Assembly: GCF_005886805.2 (NCBI RefSeq)
Contig: NZ_CP045430.1
Location: 1-64,000, forward strand
From: Pseudoalteromonas rubra
GTDB taxonomy: Bacteria > Pseudomonadota > Gammaproteobacteria > Enterobacterales > Alteromonadaceae
DNA length: 64,000 bases
Direction of reading: 5' to 3'
Each line of letters starts with the position of its first letter. Position 1 is the stretch's first letter. The notes under the pieces were generated by a model. That model was not told the DNA's origin and ran no database searches. It worked only from the letters and a program-made list of their open reading frames with translations. The translations under genes and the position numbers were made by a program. Shown here in pieces: positions 8,306 through 17,851 of the stretch.

Positions 8306-9313
8306 ATGGCTAAGCAAACTATCACGGTGATCCGTGGCGACGGCATCGGTCCAAGCATCATCGACTCGGCAATTGAAATTTTGAATGCAGCGGGCTGCGA
8401 ATTCGACTACGAGTACGTTGACGCAGGACTTGCAGCACTGGAAAAAACTGGTGAGCTACTGCCTCCTGAGACGTTAGACGCCATTGAACGCAATAAAATT
8501 ACGCTTAAGGGACCGCTTACTACGCCAGTGGGTGAAGGCTTTACTTCAATCAACGTAACTCTGCGTAAGCACTTTGGTCTTTATGCCAATGTTCGCCCGG
8601 TAAAATCATTTGAAGGCACTAAAGCACGTTATGATGACATCGACATCATCACAGTACGTGAGAACACTCAGGGCATGTATTCAGGACTTGGTCAGGTTGT
8701 TTCTGAAGATGGCAGCGAAGCCGAAGCAATGTCTAAAATCACCCGTGAAGGCGCTGAAAAGATCGTCACCTTTGCTTATGAGCTGGCACAACGTGAAGGC
8801 CGTAAAAAAGTTACTGCAGTTCACAAAGCAAACATCCTTAAATCAACTTCAGGCTTGTTCCTTAAAGTTGCGCGTGAAGTAGGTGAGCGCTTCCCTGACA
8901 TCGAGTCAGCTGAAATGATCGTTGATGCGACCTGTATGAAACTGGTCATGACACCAGAAGAGTTTGATGTTGTAGTAACCACAAACCTGTTTGGTGACAT
9001 CATTTCTGACCTGTGCGCAGGCCTGGTTGGCGGTCTGGGCATGGCTCCGGGTGCAAACATTGGTGAAAACGCAGCAATTTTCGAAGCAGTACATGGCAGT
9101 GCACCAGACATCGCGGGCAAAAACCTGGCTAACCCAACCTCTGTTATTCTTGCTTCTATTCAGATGCTTGAATACCTCGATATGGGCGAAACTGCTGATA
9201 AGATCCGCAATGCAGTTGCTGACGTTATCAAATCTGGCGATCGTACAACACGTGACCTGGGTGGTAATCACGGCACAACTGACTTTACACAAGCAGTTAT
9301 CGACCGCCTTTAA
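8306..9313 (+). CDS. NAD-dependent isocitrate dehydrogenase
   Basis: A 335-residue beta-decarboxylating dehydrogenase of the isocitrate/isopropylmalate family. The substrate loop SINVTLRKHFGLYANVRP resembles NAD-type isocitrate dehydrogenases (S-x-N-x-x-L-R-K), not isopropylmalate enzymes. The cofactor loop HGSAPDIAGKNLANP has Asp-Ile where the E. coli NADP enzyme has Lys-Tyr, which indicates NAD. The metal site is in TTNLFGDIISDLCAGLVGG. It should convert isocitrate to 2-oxoglutarate in the TCA cycle. A good ribosome site (AAAGGAAA) precedes ATG at 8306. It is monocistronic, ending in a strong terminator. Homoisocitrate or tartrate dehydrogenase is a less likely alternative. Confidence 0.85.
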   Translation: MAKQTITVIRGDGIGPSIIDSAIEILNAAGCEFDYEYVDAGLAALEKTGELLPPETLDAIERNKITLKGPLTTPVGEGFTSINVTLRKHFGLYANVRPVKSFEGTKARYDDIDIITVRENTQGMYSGLGQVVSEDGSEAEAMSKITREGAEKIVTFAYELAQREGRKKVTAVHKANILKSTSGLFLKVAREVGERFPDIESAEMIVDATCMKLVMTPEEFDVVVTTNLFGDIISDLCAGLVGGLGMAPGANIGENAAIFEAVHGSAPDIAGKNLANPTSVILASIQMLEYLDMGETADKIRNAVADVIKSGDRTTRDLGGNHGTTDFTQAVIDRL

Positions 9314-9334
9314 GCGATCCGCGCATTTAATACC

Positions 9335-9363
9335 AACGCCCTGCTCATGCAGGGCGTTTTTTT
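9335..9363 (+). terminator. Intrinsic terminator after isocitrate dehydrogenase
   Basis: AACGCCCTG (9335-9343) pairs with CAGGGCGTT (9350-9358), followed by a T-run to 9363. The stop codon of the convergent M6 protease (9345-9347) lies inside the loop region of this hairpin. Confidence 0.9.
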
Positions 9364-12293
9364 ATCTGAATCATTAACAGTAGCAACACACTTAGCCATA
9401 ACAAACTGCCTGCCCCACCATCCTGGTCATTGCTGGTTGCAACAGAGAGCGTTACATCTGCTGTTACTTTTACCTCTTGACCGTCATCAAGATCCGTTAT
9501 TGTCGCTGCCACCTGATAACTTCCTGCACTCTGATACATGTGGCTGATGGCCCCACCACTCCCTTCGTGACCATCTCCAAACGTCCAGCTCACTGCATAA
9601 TTGCCAGACCCACCGCTTACTGAAGCATTGTAGCTGGCCGTTAAGCCGTTTTGCGATACGTTAATCTCACCTGCCAGGGGGACGGTAACGCTTGTGTCTA
9701 TTGATTTGCTTGCTTTGCTGCCATTAGCGTCTTGTAATGACACCACTATCCGATAGCGCCCTGATAAATTATATTGGTGCTGGATCTCGGCTCCATCTAA
9801 ATTTGTACCATCACCAAGGTCCCAGCTGATTACTACCGGTGACACCCCGCCACGATACGCCACACTGGCAGTAATATTTCCATTGTCGTCTATAATCTTG
9901 GTATCCAGGATCTCCAGCGGCGGCGCTATAGTCACTTGCTGATTAACGGATTGCACCTCACCAGCGGCGTTTGTTCGGGTAAAGACGACGGTATAGACAC
10001 CCTCACTGCTATATTCATGCTCAGGTGTAAGAAACTCACTACTATTACCATCACCAAATTGCCATTCAAATGTATCTAACGTACTCAAAGCTAACCCAGA
10101 GACTGAAAACTTGGCCCTAAACCCCTCAGCACTGGCAATAACCTTTGGCTCTGAGGCCGCTGTTAATTGTAGTTGTGCTTGTTGATACTGCTCGCTCACT
10201 TCCAGTAATTCGATTGTTACCCCATGTTCAGGCAGAACAACTCCTGAAACTGGTTGCTGAGGATGGCTATAGTCCTGGCTGTCATTGAACATATAAATAG
10301 CCTGCAACTGAGTGTCGCCAAGCCCCGCAGGTTGATCCTGTAATCTCAGCGTGGCATCTCTTAACTGAATACGGGTGGCTGCCGGACTAATGCCATTTGC
10401 ACCAGGTATGATCTGCTGGTCATTATCAACGACCAGGATTTTGCCTTCTCCGGGGCGAAAAGAAACGGAGTTATTTTCAATATTCTCATTGGCGTACCAA
10501 ACGAGTACTCCTGGCGCATAGCTTGCGCCTTGCAGGCCAGCGTCAATCCCAAGGTGGGACCTAAGTTGTAGATAATAAGCCTGCCCCAACCCTTCGCGAT
10601 ACCGACCTATTCTGGTAAATCCATTTAAAGACATTTGCTCTGAGAACTCCGCATCTGCCAATACAGCAGTGTTTTCATCACCTACGACTGAGATATCATC
10701 CAACAACAGGCCAAAGCCATATTCAATACTGTCGGTCTGATAGAGAAACTCCAGAGTCACCGTCTGACCTGCGTATGCTGCAAGCGAATAACTTAGGTCA
10801 GCCACCTTGCTGCCATTCTTACCACCGGTTACTTGGCCACTGTGGCCATCAATATAATGGGTGACAGTTGGATATATTGGGTGCTGCATTTTGGTATAAT
10901 TCCCCACAAGCGGGATTTGATTCGCTTTTACCTGAAAGAAGTCAAAGCCGCTCTCAATATCGAATCGAGCCTGCATTGTGAGGGTTAAGTCTGTTGACGC
11001 CGGCAAAGAGAACGTCATGCTGGCTGTGTTTAATTTGTCATTCCCCTGTCCGGAATAATACTGATATTGTCCCGATAAAGGTTCTCCAACATACTCTAAT
11101 CTGGCTGGCAATATGACTTTAAGTTGATCGGTTTCCCCCGTATATTCGCCTATATGGCTAATATTGGCTTGATAGCCTTGGGTTAATTGCGCGAGTTGCA
11201 ACTGAGTTTGATTAACCCAATTACCGCCAAACTTTTGCTGTAACCTTTCCAGGTTACGAGGAGAGAATGAAACAGGTTGTGAGCCACGTAGTGAGCCTAA
11301 CCAGTTACCACTGGACATAACCGACCAATTCGCCACCGGTTCACCAATTGCGCTACTGTTTAAGTCATATTCGTCTATTAACCCGAGTTCATGACCAAAT
11401 TCATGTGCGACTACACCCATGCTCGCATCAATCGGGTTAATTGTATAATTGAGAATACGTACATCGCTGTTTGTGACCGCCACAGGTGTGTAACCGTCTT
11501 GTGCAACTACAAAGCGGTGGGACCAAATGGCGTCAGTGCCCAACACTCCTCCGCCCGCTTCCTCTCCAATGCTAGAATGAAATACCATTATGTGATCAAC
11601 AACACCATCAGGTTCATTCAAATTGCCATCACCATCACGATCGCTCAGATCTGTCAAATCATAGTCACTGAGGTTAATACCATAGCGTTCCACAGCCAAC
11701 TCAACCGCTTCTTTAATCAAGTCTGCTACCCTGATGTCACGCTGGACACCCACTCTTTGTCCATAGTAACTTGCGTTCTGTGTTGCCGTGACCCAGCCAA
11801 AAACTTCTCCTGACAGTGCAAAGCTCTCTCCAGAGGCTTGCTGATAATACTGATAGGCACTGGTTAGAGTCTGGCCGCCAGGTCCATTAAAACCTTCCTT
11901 TGAGAAAATGAGTTGCCGGTAATGACTACTCGGATACTGAGCATAAAACATGTCAGAGTCACCCATCTCCAGACGATTATCATCATTAGGCAGGTCAGGA
12001 AAATCTATCAGAATTGTCAGGATTTTTGCTCCTTGTAAAGGCTCAGAAGAAGCCGCCTGATAACCACGCAGGGCCACTGACTGTTTTGGTTGTTTGCCAT
12101 TGAACGGGACACGAAAAACCGGGCTCTGAAATCCAATAAGATAGTCTGAGATCTTTTGTCTGGCTTCGTAATCAGAAAAACTTCTTCCTTCACGCTTTTC
12201 GAGCCAGAAGCGCAGTTGCTGCTGGTCCAGCTGTAATGCTGACACAGGCGCTGCAATAACAATAAAAAAAAGAACTAAAAGGCTGAATTTCAT
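9345..12293 (-). CDS. Secreted M6-family metalloprotease with PKD domains and GlyGly-CTERM tail
   Basis: A 982-residue exported protease of the immune-inhibitor-A (M6) type. A signal peptide (MKFSLLVLFFIVIAAPVSA) comes first. The catalytic domain extends to about 420, with a calcium-binding-like DRDGDGNLNEPDG near 218-230 and the zinc motif HEFGHELGLID at 297-307. A beta-rich region with a MAM-like or jelly-roll segment follows at about 400-560. Three PKD-like repeats lie between about 715 and 955, marked by FEWQFGDGNSSEF, ISWDLGDGTNLDG and VSWTFGDGHEGSG. The C-terminus (DGGAGSLLWLSVLLLLMIQ then basic residues) matches the GlyGly-CTERM signal processed by rhombosortase. It is convergent with the dehydrogenase gene and divergent from ilvIH. 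Confidence 0.87.
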   Translation of the reverse strand: MKFSLLVLFFIVIAAPVSALQLDQQQLRFWLEKREGRSFSDYEARQKISDYLIGFQSPVFRVPFNGKQPKQSVALRGYQAASSEPLQGAKILTILIDFPDLPNDDNRLEMGDSDMFYAQYPSSHYRQLIFSKEGFNGPGGQTLTSAYQYYQQASGESFALSGEVFGWVTATQNASYYGQRVGVQRDIRVADLIKEAVELAVERYGINLSDYDLTDLSDRDGDGNLNEPDGVVDHIMVFHSSIGEEAGGGVLGTDAIWSHRFVVAQDGYTPVAVTNSDVRILNYTINPIDASMGVVAHEFGHELGLIDEYDLNSSAIGEPVANWSVMSSGNWLGSLRGSQPVSFSPRNLERLQQKFGGNWVNQTQLQLAQLTQGYQANISHIGEYTGETDQLKVILPARLEYVGEPLSGQYQYYSGQGNDKLNTASMTFSLPASTDLTLTMQARFDIESGFDFFQVKANQIPLVGNYTKMQHPIYPTVTHYIDGHSGQVTGGKNGSKVADLSYSLAAYAGQTVTLEFLYQTDSIEYGFGLLLDDISVVGDENTAVLADAEFSEQMSLNGFTRIGRYREGLGQAYYLQLRSHLGIDAGLQGASYAPGVLVWYANENIENNSVSFRPGEGKILVVDNDQQIIPGANGISPAATRIQLRDATLRLQDQPAGLGDTQLQAIYMFNDSQDYSHPQQPVSGVVLPEHGVTIELLEVSEQYQQAQLQLTAASEPKVIASAEGFRAKFSVSGLALSTLDTFEWQFGDGNSSEFLTPEHEYSSEGVYTVVFTRTNAAGEVQSVNQQVTIAPPLEILDTKIIDDNGNITASVAYRGGVSPVVISWDLGDGTNLDGAEIQHQYNLSGRYRIVVSLQDANGSKASKSIDTSVTVPLAGEINVSQNGLTASYNASVSGGSGNYAVSWTFGDGHEGSGGAISHMYQSAGSYQVAATITDLDDGQEVKVTADVTLSVATSNDQDGGAGSLLWLSVLLLLMIQIKKRPA

Positions 12294-12480
12294 ACTGATT
12301 TACCCGATGTGATCGTGCTCACGATAGTAGCAGGTTAGAGAAGATATTTCTAACTGCCCACCACCACACGAAAATGCATTAATTATTCACACTCATTACA
12401 AATAAACACAATGAAACACTACATTTCAATATTTAAAACACCAAAAAGGCATAATAATGCACTTTGTTTATTTTTGAGCC

Positions 12481-12509
12481 TTGACACTGCCGCGTTTAGG
12501 CTTTTAAAT
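12481..12509 (+). promoter_or_regulatory. Likely sigma-70 promoter of the ilvIH operon
   Basis: TTGACA at 12481-12486 and TTAAAT at 12504-12509 are separated by 17 bp. Transcription would start near 12516, about 30 bases ahead of the leader peptide. The -35 is perfect and the -10 is moderate. Confidence 0.6.
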
Positions 12510-12547
12510 AAAGAACATCAGATTAAACTTTTACGCAGATATTAAAC

Positions 12548-12619
12548 ATGCAAACACTATTCTTCACAGTTGTGGTACTCGTACTGGTCTTAGTGATAAG
12601 TCCGGCGGGGCCGTTGTGA
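12548..12619 (+). CDS. ilvIH operon leader peptide (Val/Leu-rich)
   Basis: A 23-codon reading frame from ATG at 12548 to TGA at 12617. Residues 8-17 are VVVLVLVLVI, giving six Val, five Leu in total and one Ile, exactly the amino acids made through acetolactate synthase. It ends SPAGPL. The frame is followed by an attenuator hairpin and then by ilvI. Such leader peptides control branched-chain amino acid operons by ribosome stalling when the charged tRNAs are scarce. No strong ribosome site is visible before the ATG. Confidence 0.88.
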   Translation: MQTLFFTVVVLVLVLVISPAGPL

Positions 12620-12661
12620 GCGAACGTTTGCACAGACCCCGCACCAGCGGGGTTTTTTTTT
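12605..12661 (+). terminator. Attenuator of the ilvIH operon with competing antiterminator
   Basis: ACCCCGC (12636-12642) pairs with GCGGGGT (12647-12653) across a four-base loop and is followed by a run of nine T, forming the terminator. The leader codons at 12605-12610 (GCGGGG) can instead pair with CCCCGC at 12637-12642, helped by TGTG (12615-12618) with CACA (12631-12634). A ribosome stalled in the Val/Leu run would leave this antiterminator free. A ribosome at the stop codon would cover it. TGCAAAC (12549-12555) is also complementary to GTTTGCA (12626-12632). Confidence 0.85.
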
Positions 12662-12695
12662 GCCTTTAATTTAAATTTTGCTGAGGAATGAGGTA

Positions 12696-14417
12696 ATGAA
12701 TGAGCAATTTAATGGCTCGGAGCTGGTAGTTAAGGCGCTGACTGAGCTCGATGTTGACTATATATTTGGCTACCCAGGCGGATCTGTGCTGGATTTGTAT
12801 GATGCACTGTTTGCACAAGATGACATTGAGCATATCCTGGTTAGACACGAACAGGCAGCCACGCATATGGCAGATGGCTACGCCAGAAGTACAGGCAAGA
12901 CTGGAGTCGTACTAGCTACGTCTGGCCCAGGGGCGACAAACTGTGTAACAGGTATTGCTACGGCTTATATGGATAGTATTCCTATGGTTGTCTTATCAGG
13001 CCAGGTACCATCTAATTTAATTGGCGATGATGCTTTCCAGGAAACAGACATTGTTGGTTGCTCACGTCCAATTGTTAAACATAGTTTTAACTGCCGTGAT
13101 GCCCAACAAATCCCGACTGTACTGGCAAAAGCTTTCTATCTGGCAAGCTCTGGCAGACCAGGTCCTGTCGTCGTTGAGTTGCCCAAGGATATTCTGAACC
13201 CACAACTTAAATACGCCTATGAAATGCCCGCTCGAATTGATATGCGTACCTACAACCCCAGTTCTAAAGGGCATTCTCGCCAGATCAAAAAAGCGGTAGA
13301 TGCAATTCTGGGCGCCAAACGGCTGGTTGTGTATTCAGGTGGCGGCATCATTCTTTCAAATACATCTGAGCAATTAACTGAGCTGGTTGAAACCCTAAAC
13401 GCGCCTATTACAAACACTCTAATGGGTCTGGGCGGGATCAGCGGCACGCATCCAAACTTTGTGGGGATGCTGGGCATGCATGGCTCTTTGGAAGCCAACA
13501 AAGCCATGGCCAATGCCGACGTAATCCTCGCTTTGGGTGCACGATTTGATGATCGGGTAACCAATAACGTCAAAAAGTTTTGCCCAAATGCCACCATAGT
13601 CCATGTCGATGTTGACCCGACTTCAATCTCAAAAACCATTCAGGCGCACATTCCCGTCGTTGGAAGTTTAGAAACTGTACTTTCACAACTGCAAAGCGCG
13701 ATAGAGAAAAGCGCCCTGCGTATTGATCGGGCAGCTCAGGAATCGTGGTGGCAACAAATCACAGCATGGCGTGAGCAGCGCTGTTTAGCATATGATACAC
13801 AGAACACCGTGATTAAACCGCAAACGGTCATAGAGAAGCTTTACGAGGTTACCCAGGGTAATGCCTATATCAGTTCAGATGTAGGTCAGCATCAAATGTT
13901 TGCTGCTCAATATTATCCGTTTAAAAACCCAAGGCAATGGATCAATTCAGGTGGTCTCGGCACCATGGGCTTTGGCCTGCCCGCTGCGATGGGCGTAAAA
14001 GTAGCCTACCCTGAAGCTGACGTTGTATGCGTTACAGGAGATGGGTCAATTCAGATGAACATTCAGGAACTTTCCACCTGCCTCCAGTACGGCCTGAATG
14101 TCAAAATAGTCTCCTTGAACAACCGCTCTTTAGGCATGGTCAGGCAGTGGCAGGATATGATGTATGGTGGACGCCACTCCAGCTCTTATATGGAGTCTTT
14201 GCCAGATTTTGTGGCTTTGGCCGAAAGCTATGGCCACATAGGGATCCGAGTAGATCATCCTGATGAACTGGATGATGCACTGGCAAGAGCATTTTCCATC
14301 ACTGACAGGTTGGTGTTCCTTGATATTCGCGTAGATGAAAATGAACACGTTTATCCTATGCAAATCAAACTAGGTGCCATCGATGATATGTGGCTGAAAA
14401 AGGGAGTAAAAGCATAA
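12696..14417 (+). CDS. ilvI: Acetolactate synthase large subunit (IlvI type)
   Basis: A 573-residue thiamine-diphosphate enzyme that makes acetolactate or acetohydroxybutyrate, the first common step of Val, Leu and Ile synthesis. Domains run in order: N-terminal TPP-binding ([15 protein letters not shown], then [17 protein letters not shown] with the catalytic Glu), central FAD-binding (near 190-330) and C-terminal TPP/Mg-binding ([16 protein letters not shown]). The sequence is much closer to E. coli IlvI than to IlvB or IlvG. The frame is open upstream to a TTG at 12678, but ATG at 12696 has TGAGGA eight bases before it and is preferred. The stop overlaps ilvH (TAATG at 14415). Confidence 0.94.
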   Translation: MNEQFNGSELVVKALTELDVDYIFGYPGGSVLDLYDALFAQDDIEHILVRHEQAATHMADGYARSTGKTGVVLATSGPGATNCVTGIATAYMDSIPMVVLSGQVPSNLIGDDAFQETDIVGCSRPIVKHSFNCRDAQQIPTVLAKAFYLASSGRPGPVVVELPKDILNPQLKYAYEMPARIDMRTYNPSSKGHSRQIKKAVDAILGAKRLVVYSGGGIILSNTSEQLTELVETLNAPITNTLMGLGGISGTHPNFVGMLGMHGSLEANKAMANADVILALGARFDDRVTNNVKKFCPNATIVHVDVDPTSISKTIQAHIPVVGSLETVLSQLQSAIEKSALRIDRAAQESWWQQITAWREQRCLAYDTQNTVIKPQTVIEKLYEVTQGNAYISSDVGQHQMFAAQYYPFKNPRQWINSGGLGTMGFGLPAAMGVKVAYPEADVVCVTGDGSIQMNIQELSTCLQYGLNVKIVSLNNRSLGMVRQWQDMMYGGRHSSSYMESLPDFVALAESYGHIGIRVDHPDELDDALARAFSITDRLVFLDIRVDENEHVYPMQIKLGAIDDMWLKKGVKA

Positions 14418-14914
14418 TGCGCAGAATTTTATCTATATTACTGGAAAACGAACCTGGCGCTTTATCTCGCATAGTGGGGTTATTTTCTCAACGCGCATAC
14501 AATATCGACAGTCTGACAGTGGGCACAACCGACGACACAACACTATCGCGGATCACCATTACGACTCAGGGTGACGACCGGGTTGTTGAACAGATAACCA
14601 AACAAGTAAACAAGCTGGTTGATGTACTTAAGATCATTGACTTGACAGACTCAAGTCATATTGAAAGAGAACTATTACTGGTCAAAGTATTCGCAGGTAA
14701 CGAGCAAACCAGGGCCTCTGTAACACGCGTTACAGACGTATTTGGGGGTATGATACTTGATATGGGTAAACGCAGTTATACGGTTCAGCTGGCCAGTAGC
14801 AGCGATAAAATAGCTTCATTCCTGGATATGCTTAGGCATGAGAGCGATATTATTGAGGTAGTTCGTTCTGGTACTGTGGGAATAGGGAGAGGAGATAAAG
14901 CACTCAAGGGATAA
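14417..14914 (+). CDS. ilvH: Acetolactate synthase small (regulatory) subunit
   Basis: A 165-residue regulatory subunit that activates the IlvI catalytic subunit and confers valine feedback inhibition. The N-terminal ACT domain is [20 protein letters not shown] through about residue 80, with conserved QRAYNIDSLTVG. The second ACT-like domain follows (ERELLLVKV to the end). It aligns by eye with E. coli IlvH along its whole length. The start ATG at 14417 shares a base with the ilvI stop, with AGGGAG upstream at 14401, so the subunits are coupled. A bidirectional terminator follows. Confidence 0.95.
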   Translation: MRRILSILLENEPGALSRIVGLFSQRAYNIDSLTVGTTDDTTLSRITITTQGDDRVVEQITKQVNKLVDVLKIIDLTDSSHIERELLLVKVFAGNEQTRASVTRVTDVFGGMILDMGKRSYTVQLASSSDKIASFLDMLRHESDIIEVVRSGTVGIGRGDKALKG

Positions 14915-14930
14915 TAAAATGTAGAGTGCT

Positions 14931-14956
14931 AAAAAAAGGGGCTTAAGCCCCTTTTT
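14931..14956. terminator. Bidirectional terminator between ilvH and hupB
   Basis: GGGGC (14938-14942) and GCCCC (14947-14951) form a self-complementary hairpin with a TTAA loop, flanked by seven A on the left and five T on the right. It can terminate the convergent ilvH (+) and hupB (-) transcripts. Confidence 0.9.
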
Positions 14957-14959
14957 CTA

Positions 14960-15235
14960 TTAAGGATTAACCTGATCTTTAAGGCCTTTACCCGCTTTGA
15001 AAGAAGGGATATTTGCCGCTGGAATTTGGATTTCAGCGCCAGTTTGCGGGTTACGACCCGTACGCGCTGCACGCTCTTTTACAGAGAAAGTGCCAAAACC
15101 AACCAGTGCCACTGAGTTACCATCTTTAAGAGACTGAGTTACAGCACCAGTGAATGCTTCCAGCGCGCGTGTCGCTGCAGCTTTTGAGATCTCAGCGTCA
15201 GCCGCCATCTTTTCAACTAGTTGAGCTTTATTCAT
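14960..15235 (-). CDS. hupB: DNA-binding protein HU, beta type
   Basis: A 91-residue nucleoid protein that bends and compacts DNA as a dimer. It has the full HU fold: [11 protein letters not shown] helix, the hinge [20 protein letters not shown], and the DNA-binding arm with [20 protein letters not shown]. The [14 protein letters not shown] stretch and the [10 protein letters not shown] end are closer to E. coli HupB than to HupA. It is transcribed alone from its own upstream region (15236-15466) and ends at the shared terminator with ilvH. Confidence 0.93.
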   Translation of the reverse strand: MNKAQLVEKMAADAEISKAAATRALEAFTGAVTQSLKDGNSVALVGFGTFSVKERAARTGRNPQTGAEIQIPAANIPSFKAGKGLKDQVNP

Positions 15236-15466
15236 TGTATAATTCCTATGTTTTTATAATTTGCCGAAGCGGATTCTATGGTTATCCATTTTTTTTCTTT
15301 GTGCAAGCCTAAAATCCCGTTTTAACTAAAATATTTAAGCTAATTCGCCTTATCTGACGGGCATGTAATCATAACGGGCACAAAAACACCCACTTTTTGC
15401 TCACTTTTCATGCACTACGCCTCACGCCCCGTCAGACCTGAGCCGAGGAGCACAGTAAGCAATAGG

Positions 15467-16846
15467 TTAAACCTTAAACGCAGCAAGCGCTCTTTCCCGT
15501 GCTGCTTTATGGTCAACTATCGGTTTCATGTACCCACTTATACCAAAAGCCTGCATATAATCATGAGGGAAATGGATCGATTTTGCCGGTACTTCGCTCA
15601 GCTCCGGCACAAATTTACGAATGAAATCTCCTTGCGGATCGAACTTTTCACTTTGGCTGATAGGGTTAAAGATCCTAAAATAAGGCTGTGCATCACACCC
15701 AGTACTGGCAGCCCATTGCCAGCCACCATTGTTGCTTGCCAGATCACCATCAATCAGCTTGCTCATAAAGTAATGCTCGCCCTTACGCCAGTCTATAAGC
15801 AAATGCTTGGTTAAGAAGCTCGCTACAATCATACGTAAACGATTATGCATCCACCCGGTCTGGTTAAGCTGTCGCATTGCGGCGTCGACAATAGGGTAAC
15901 CTGTATTGCCCTCGCACCACGCTTTAAAGTGGGCATCGTCCTGTCGCCAGTCAACGTGATTATACTTTTCGTTAAAGTTAACCCCTTTGCATAACTTTGG
16001 ATAAGCGCAGATAAGATGTCGGTAAAACTCGCGCCAAATCAATTCATTGATCCAGCTAAACGCTGGTGCACTGGTCATCTGCAACAGTTCGGGAAAATGG
16101 AGCTGACTTTCTGCTAATAGCTGCTTCACTGACACAATTCCTAATGCCAGGTAAGGACTAAGCCCAGAGGTGCCTTTAACACCAGGAAAATCCCGATTAG
16201 CTTTGTAATCGACCATTTTTTCCTGAATAAACGACTGTACAACTTTTACCAGAGTTTCGTCATCAACTGGCCATTTATCTGAAACACCCTCCCCTGTAAG
16301 TAACTCTGGGGCTTCCCATTCAAATGGAGCTGCGTTTATTTCAGGCCAGCCGGGCAGGTAAAAGTGCTTTTGCTCGTACTGTTTAAGCCAGGCCTTTTTA
16401 AACGGCGTAAACACTTTGTACATCTCATTGCTGGCCGTCGTTACACTGCCCGGTGGGGCAATCAAATCACCATCAAATAATTGCAATTGCACACCGGCTT
16501 GCTGACACGCGTTATCTCGGTCTTGTTCATTTACTTCATACTCACGGTTAGCGTAAACCTGCGCAACGCCGTTCTCCTGACAAAACTGAGACACCACTGC
16601 GGGCACTTGAGTAAAATCACCTGCATCTAGCACGTGCAGGCGCACACCCAACTCAGCCAGTTTATGCCCTAGCCAAATAACCCGCCGCTTAAGTAAATCA
16701 ACCTGTACAGGTGCTGCATTGTGCGCTTGCCATTGCTGCTCACACACCAAAAAGAGTGCATCGCGCGCACCATTTTCAACCGCAGCAATAAGCGCTTCGT
16801 TGCCAAAAACGCGCAAATCACGCCGAAACCAAAACAATGTAGACAT
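15467..16846 (-). CDS. phrB: Deoxyribodipyrimidine photolyase
   Basis: A 459-residue light-driven repair enzyme for cyclobutane pyrimidine dimers. The N-terminal antenna-cofactor domain starts at MSTLFWFRRDLRVF (1-130). The C-terminal FAD-binding domain (about 200-440) contains WINELIWREFYRHL, GYPIVDAAMRQLNQTGWMHN and WQWAASTGCDAQPYFRIFNP. Tryptophans of the electron-transfer chain are present in the expected segments. The start codon overlaps the stop of the DUF523/DUF1722 gene (TAATG), so the two are coupled. This pairing is common in gammaproteobacteria. Confidence 0.94.
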   Translation of the reverse strand: MSTLFWFRRDLRVFGNEALIAAVENGARDALFLVCEQQWQAHNAAPVQVDLLKRRVIWLGHKLAELGVRLHVLDAGDFTQVPAVVSQFCQENGVAQVYANREYEVNEQDRDNACQQAGVQLQLFDGDLIAPPGSVTTASNEMYKVFTPFKKAWLKQYEQKHFYLPGWPEINAAPFEWEAPELLTGEGVSDKWPVDDETLVKVVQSFIQEKMVDYKANRDFPGVKGTSGLSPYLALGIVSVKQLLAESQLHFPELLQMTSAPAFSWINELIWREFYRHLICAYPKLCKGVNFNEKYNHVDWRQDDAHFKAWCEGNTGYPIVDAAMRQLNQTGWMHNRLRMIVASFLTKHLLIDWRKGEHYFMSKLIDGDLASNNGGWQWAASTGCDAQPYFRIFNPISQSEKFDPQGDFIRKFVPELSEVPAKSIHFPHDYMQAFGISGYMKPIVDHKAARERALAAFKV

Positions 16847-17817
16847 TAAATCGCGAACCTCAGCTTAAGCTCGTTAGGATAAGGGTGAAAATAGACTTGC
16901 TGCATCAGGTAGTCATTGGGGTGCATGATCAAATGGTGACGCAACAAGGTAAGTGGGACCTGTAGCGGAACCTGACCAATGCGGTAGTCATCAATCGCCC
17001 GGCACAACTCCTGTTTCTCAACCTTACCCAGTACTTTCTTAAAATACCCCTGTAAGTGCGATAATGTGTTAGCCTGGTCCTTACGTCTTGCCGGGCTCGA
17101 CAATGCCTCCATCAGGCCACTGATGTATGTCTTTCTGAGCTCATCAAGCGAGACTCCTTTGCCCTCTGCAAGCAGTCTGCCAAGGTCACGATAGGCCTCG
17201 TAATTATGGCTCATCAGCAAGTACTTATGACGGGCATGGAAATTAGTCAATTCATGTAAGCCAGGATTGGTAACCACCAGTTCTTGCCAGCTCTTGTATA
17301 CGTAGACCCGCATCACAAAATTTTCTCTCAGATGCATATCATTCAGACGGCCATTTTCCTCACAAGGTAATAAAGGGTTGCGCGCCATGATCTGTTCGGC
17401 AAATATACCTATGCCTTCAGAGGTATTGCCTGTCTCAGCTTCGTTGTAGATCTTAACCCGCTCCATACCACAACTCGGGCTTTTTGCGCAAAAGATATAA
17501 CCCGACAACTGATTACCATGATCCTCAGACACCTTTTTCCCATATTCAGCTAAATCGGGTGCATAGTCTTCATCGCTGTGCGCCGGACCAACTTTGATCA
17601 CATCCTCTACTCTCACCTGACGGATCGTCTTTCTTGGGATAGGTAACCCGATAGCCACCTCTGGACAAAAACGCACATACTCAACGTACTGCGCCAATTC
17701 ATCCATACAAAAGTTGCTACGTTTGTGCCCTGAATCAAAACGGACTTTGTCTCCAGCAAGACACGCGCTGATCCCTATTTTTATGGGGCTGTTAAAGTTA
17801 AAAGCTTGCTCTATCAT
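16846..17817 (-). CDS. DUF523 and DUF1722 domain protein (YbgA-like)
   Basis: A protein of about 323 residues with two domains. DUF523 lies at about 5-160 (IGISACLAGDKVRFDSGHKR, with SPSCGMERVKIY and conserved cysteines). DUF1722 covers about 185-300 (LHELTNFHARHKYLLMSHN). Its function is unknown, but fused or adjacent versions often precede photolyase, so a role in photodamage response is plausible. A start at 17829 is possible, but ATG at 17817 (MIEQAFNF) has GGAGAG a few bases upstream and is preferred. The stop overlaps phrB. Confidence 0.85.
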   Translation of the reverse strand: MIEQAFNFNSPIKIGISACLAGDKVRFDSGHKRSNFCMDELAQYVEYVRFCPEVAIGLPIPRKTIRQVRVEDVIKVGPAHSDEDYAPDLAEYGKKVSEDHGNQLSGYIFCAKSPSCGMERVKIYNEAETGNTSEGIGIFAEQIMARNPLLPCEENGRLNDMHLRENFVMRVYVYKSWQELVVTNPGLHELTNFHARHKYLLMSHNYEAYRDLGRLLAEGKGVSLDELRKTYISGLMEALSSPARRKDQANTLSHLQGYFKKVLGKVEKQELCRAIDDYRIGQVPLQVPLTLLRHHLIMHPNDYLMQQVYFHPYPNELKLRFAI

Positions 17818-17851
17818 TGCTCTCTCCATAACTCAAAAATGACGGATAGAT

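Noticed and set aside
11391..11813. 140-codon plus-strand frame inside the M6 protease gene
   Set aside because: It is antisense to the catalytic region of a well-supported gene and has no recognisable domain.
15410..15814. 134-codon plus-strand frame overlapping the photolyase 3' end
   Set aside because: It is antisense to conserved photolyase motifs and has no ribosome site.
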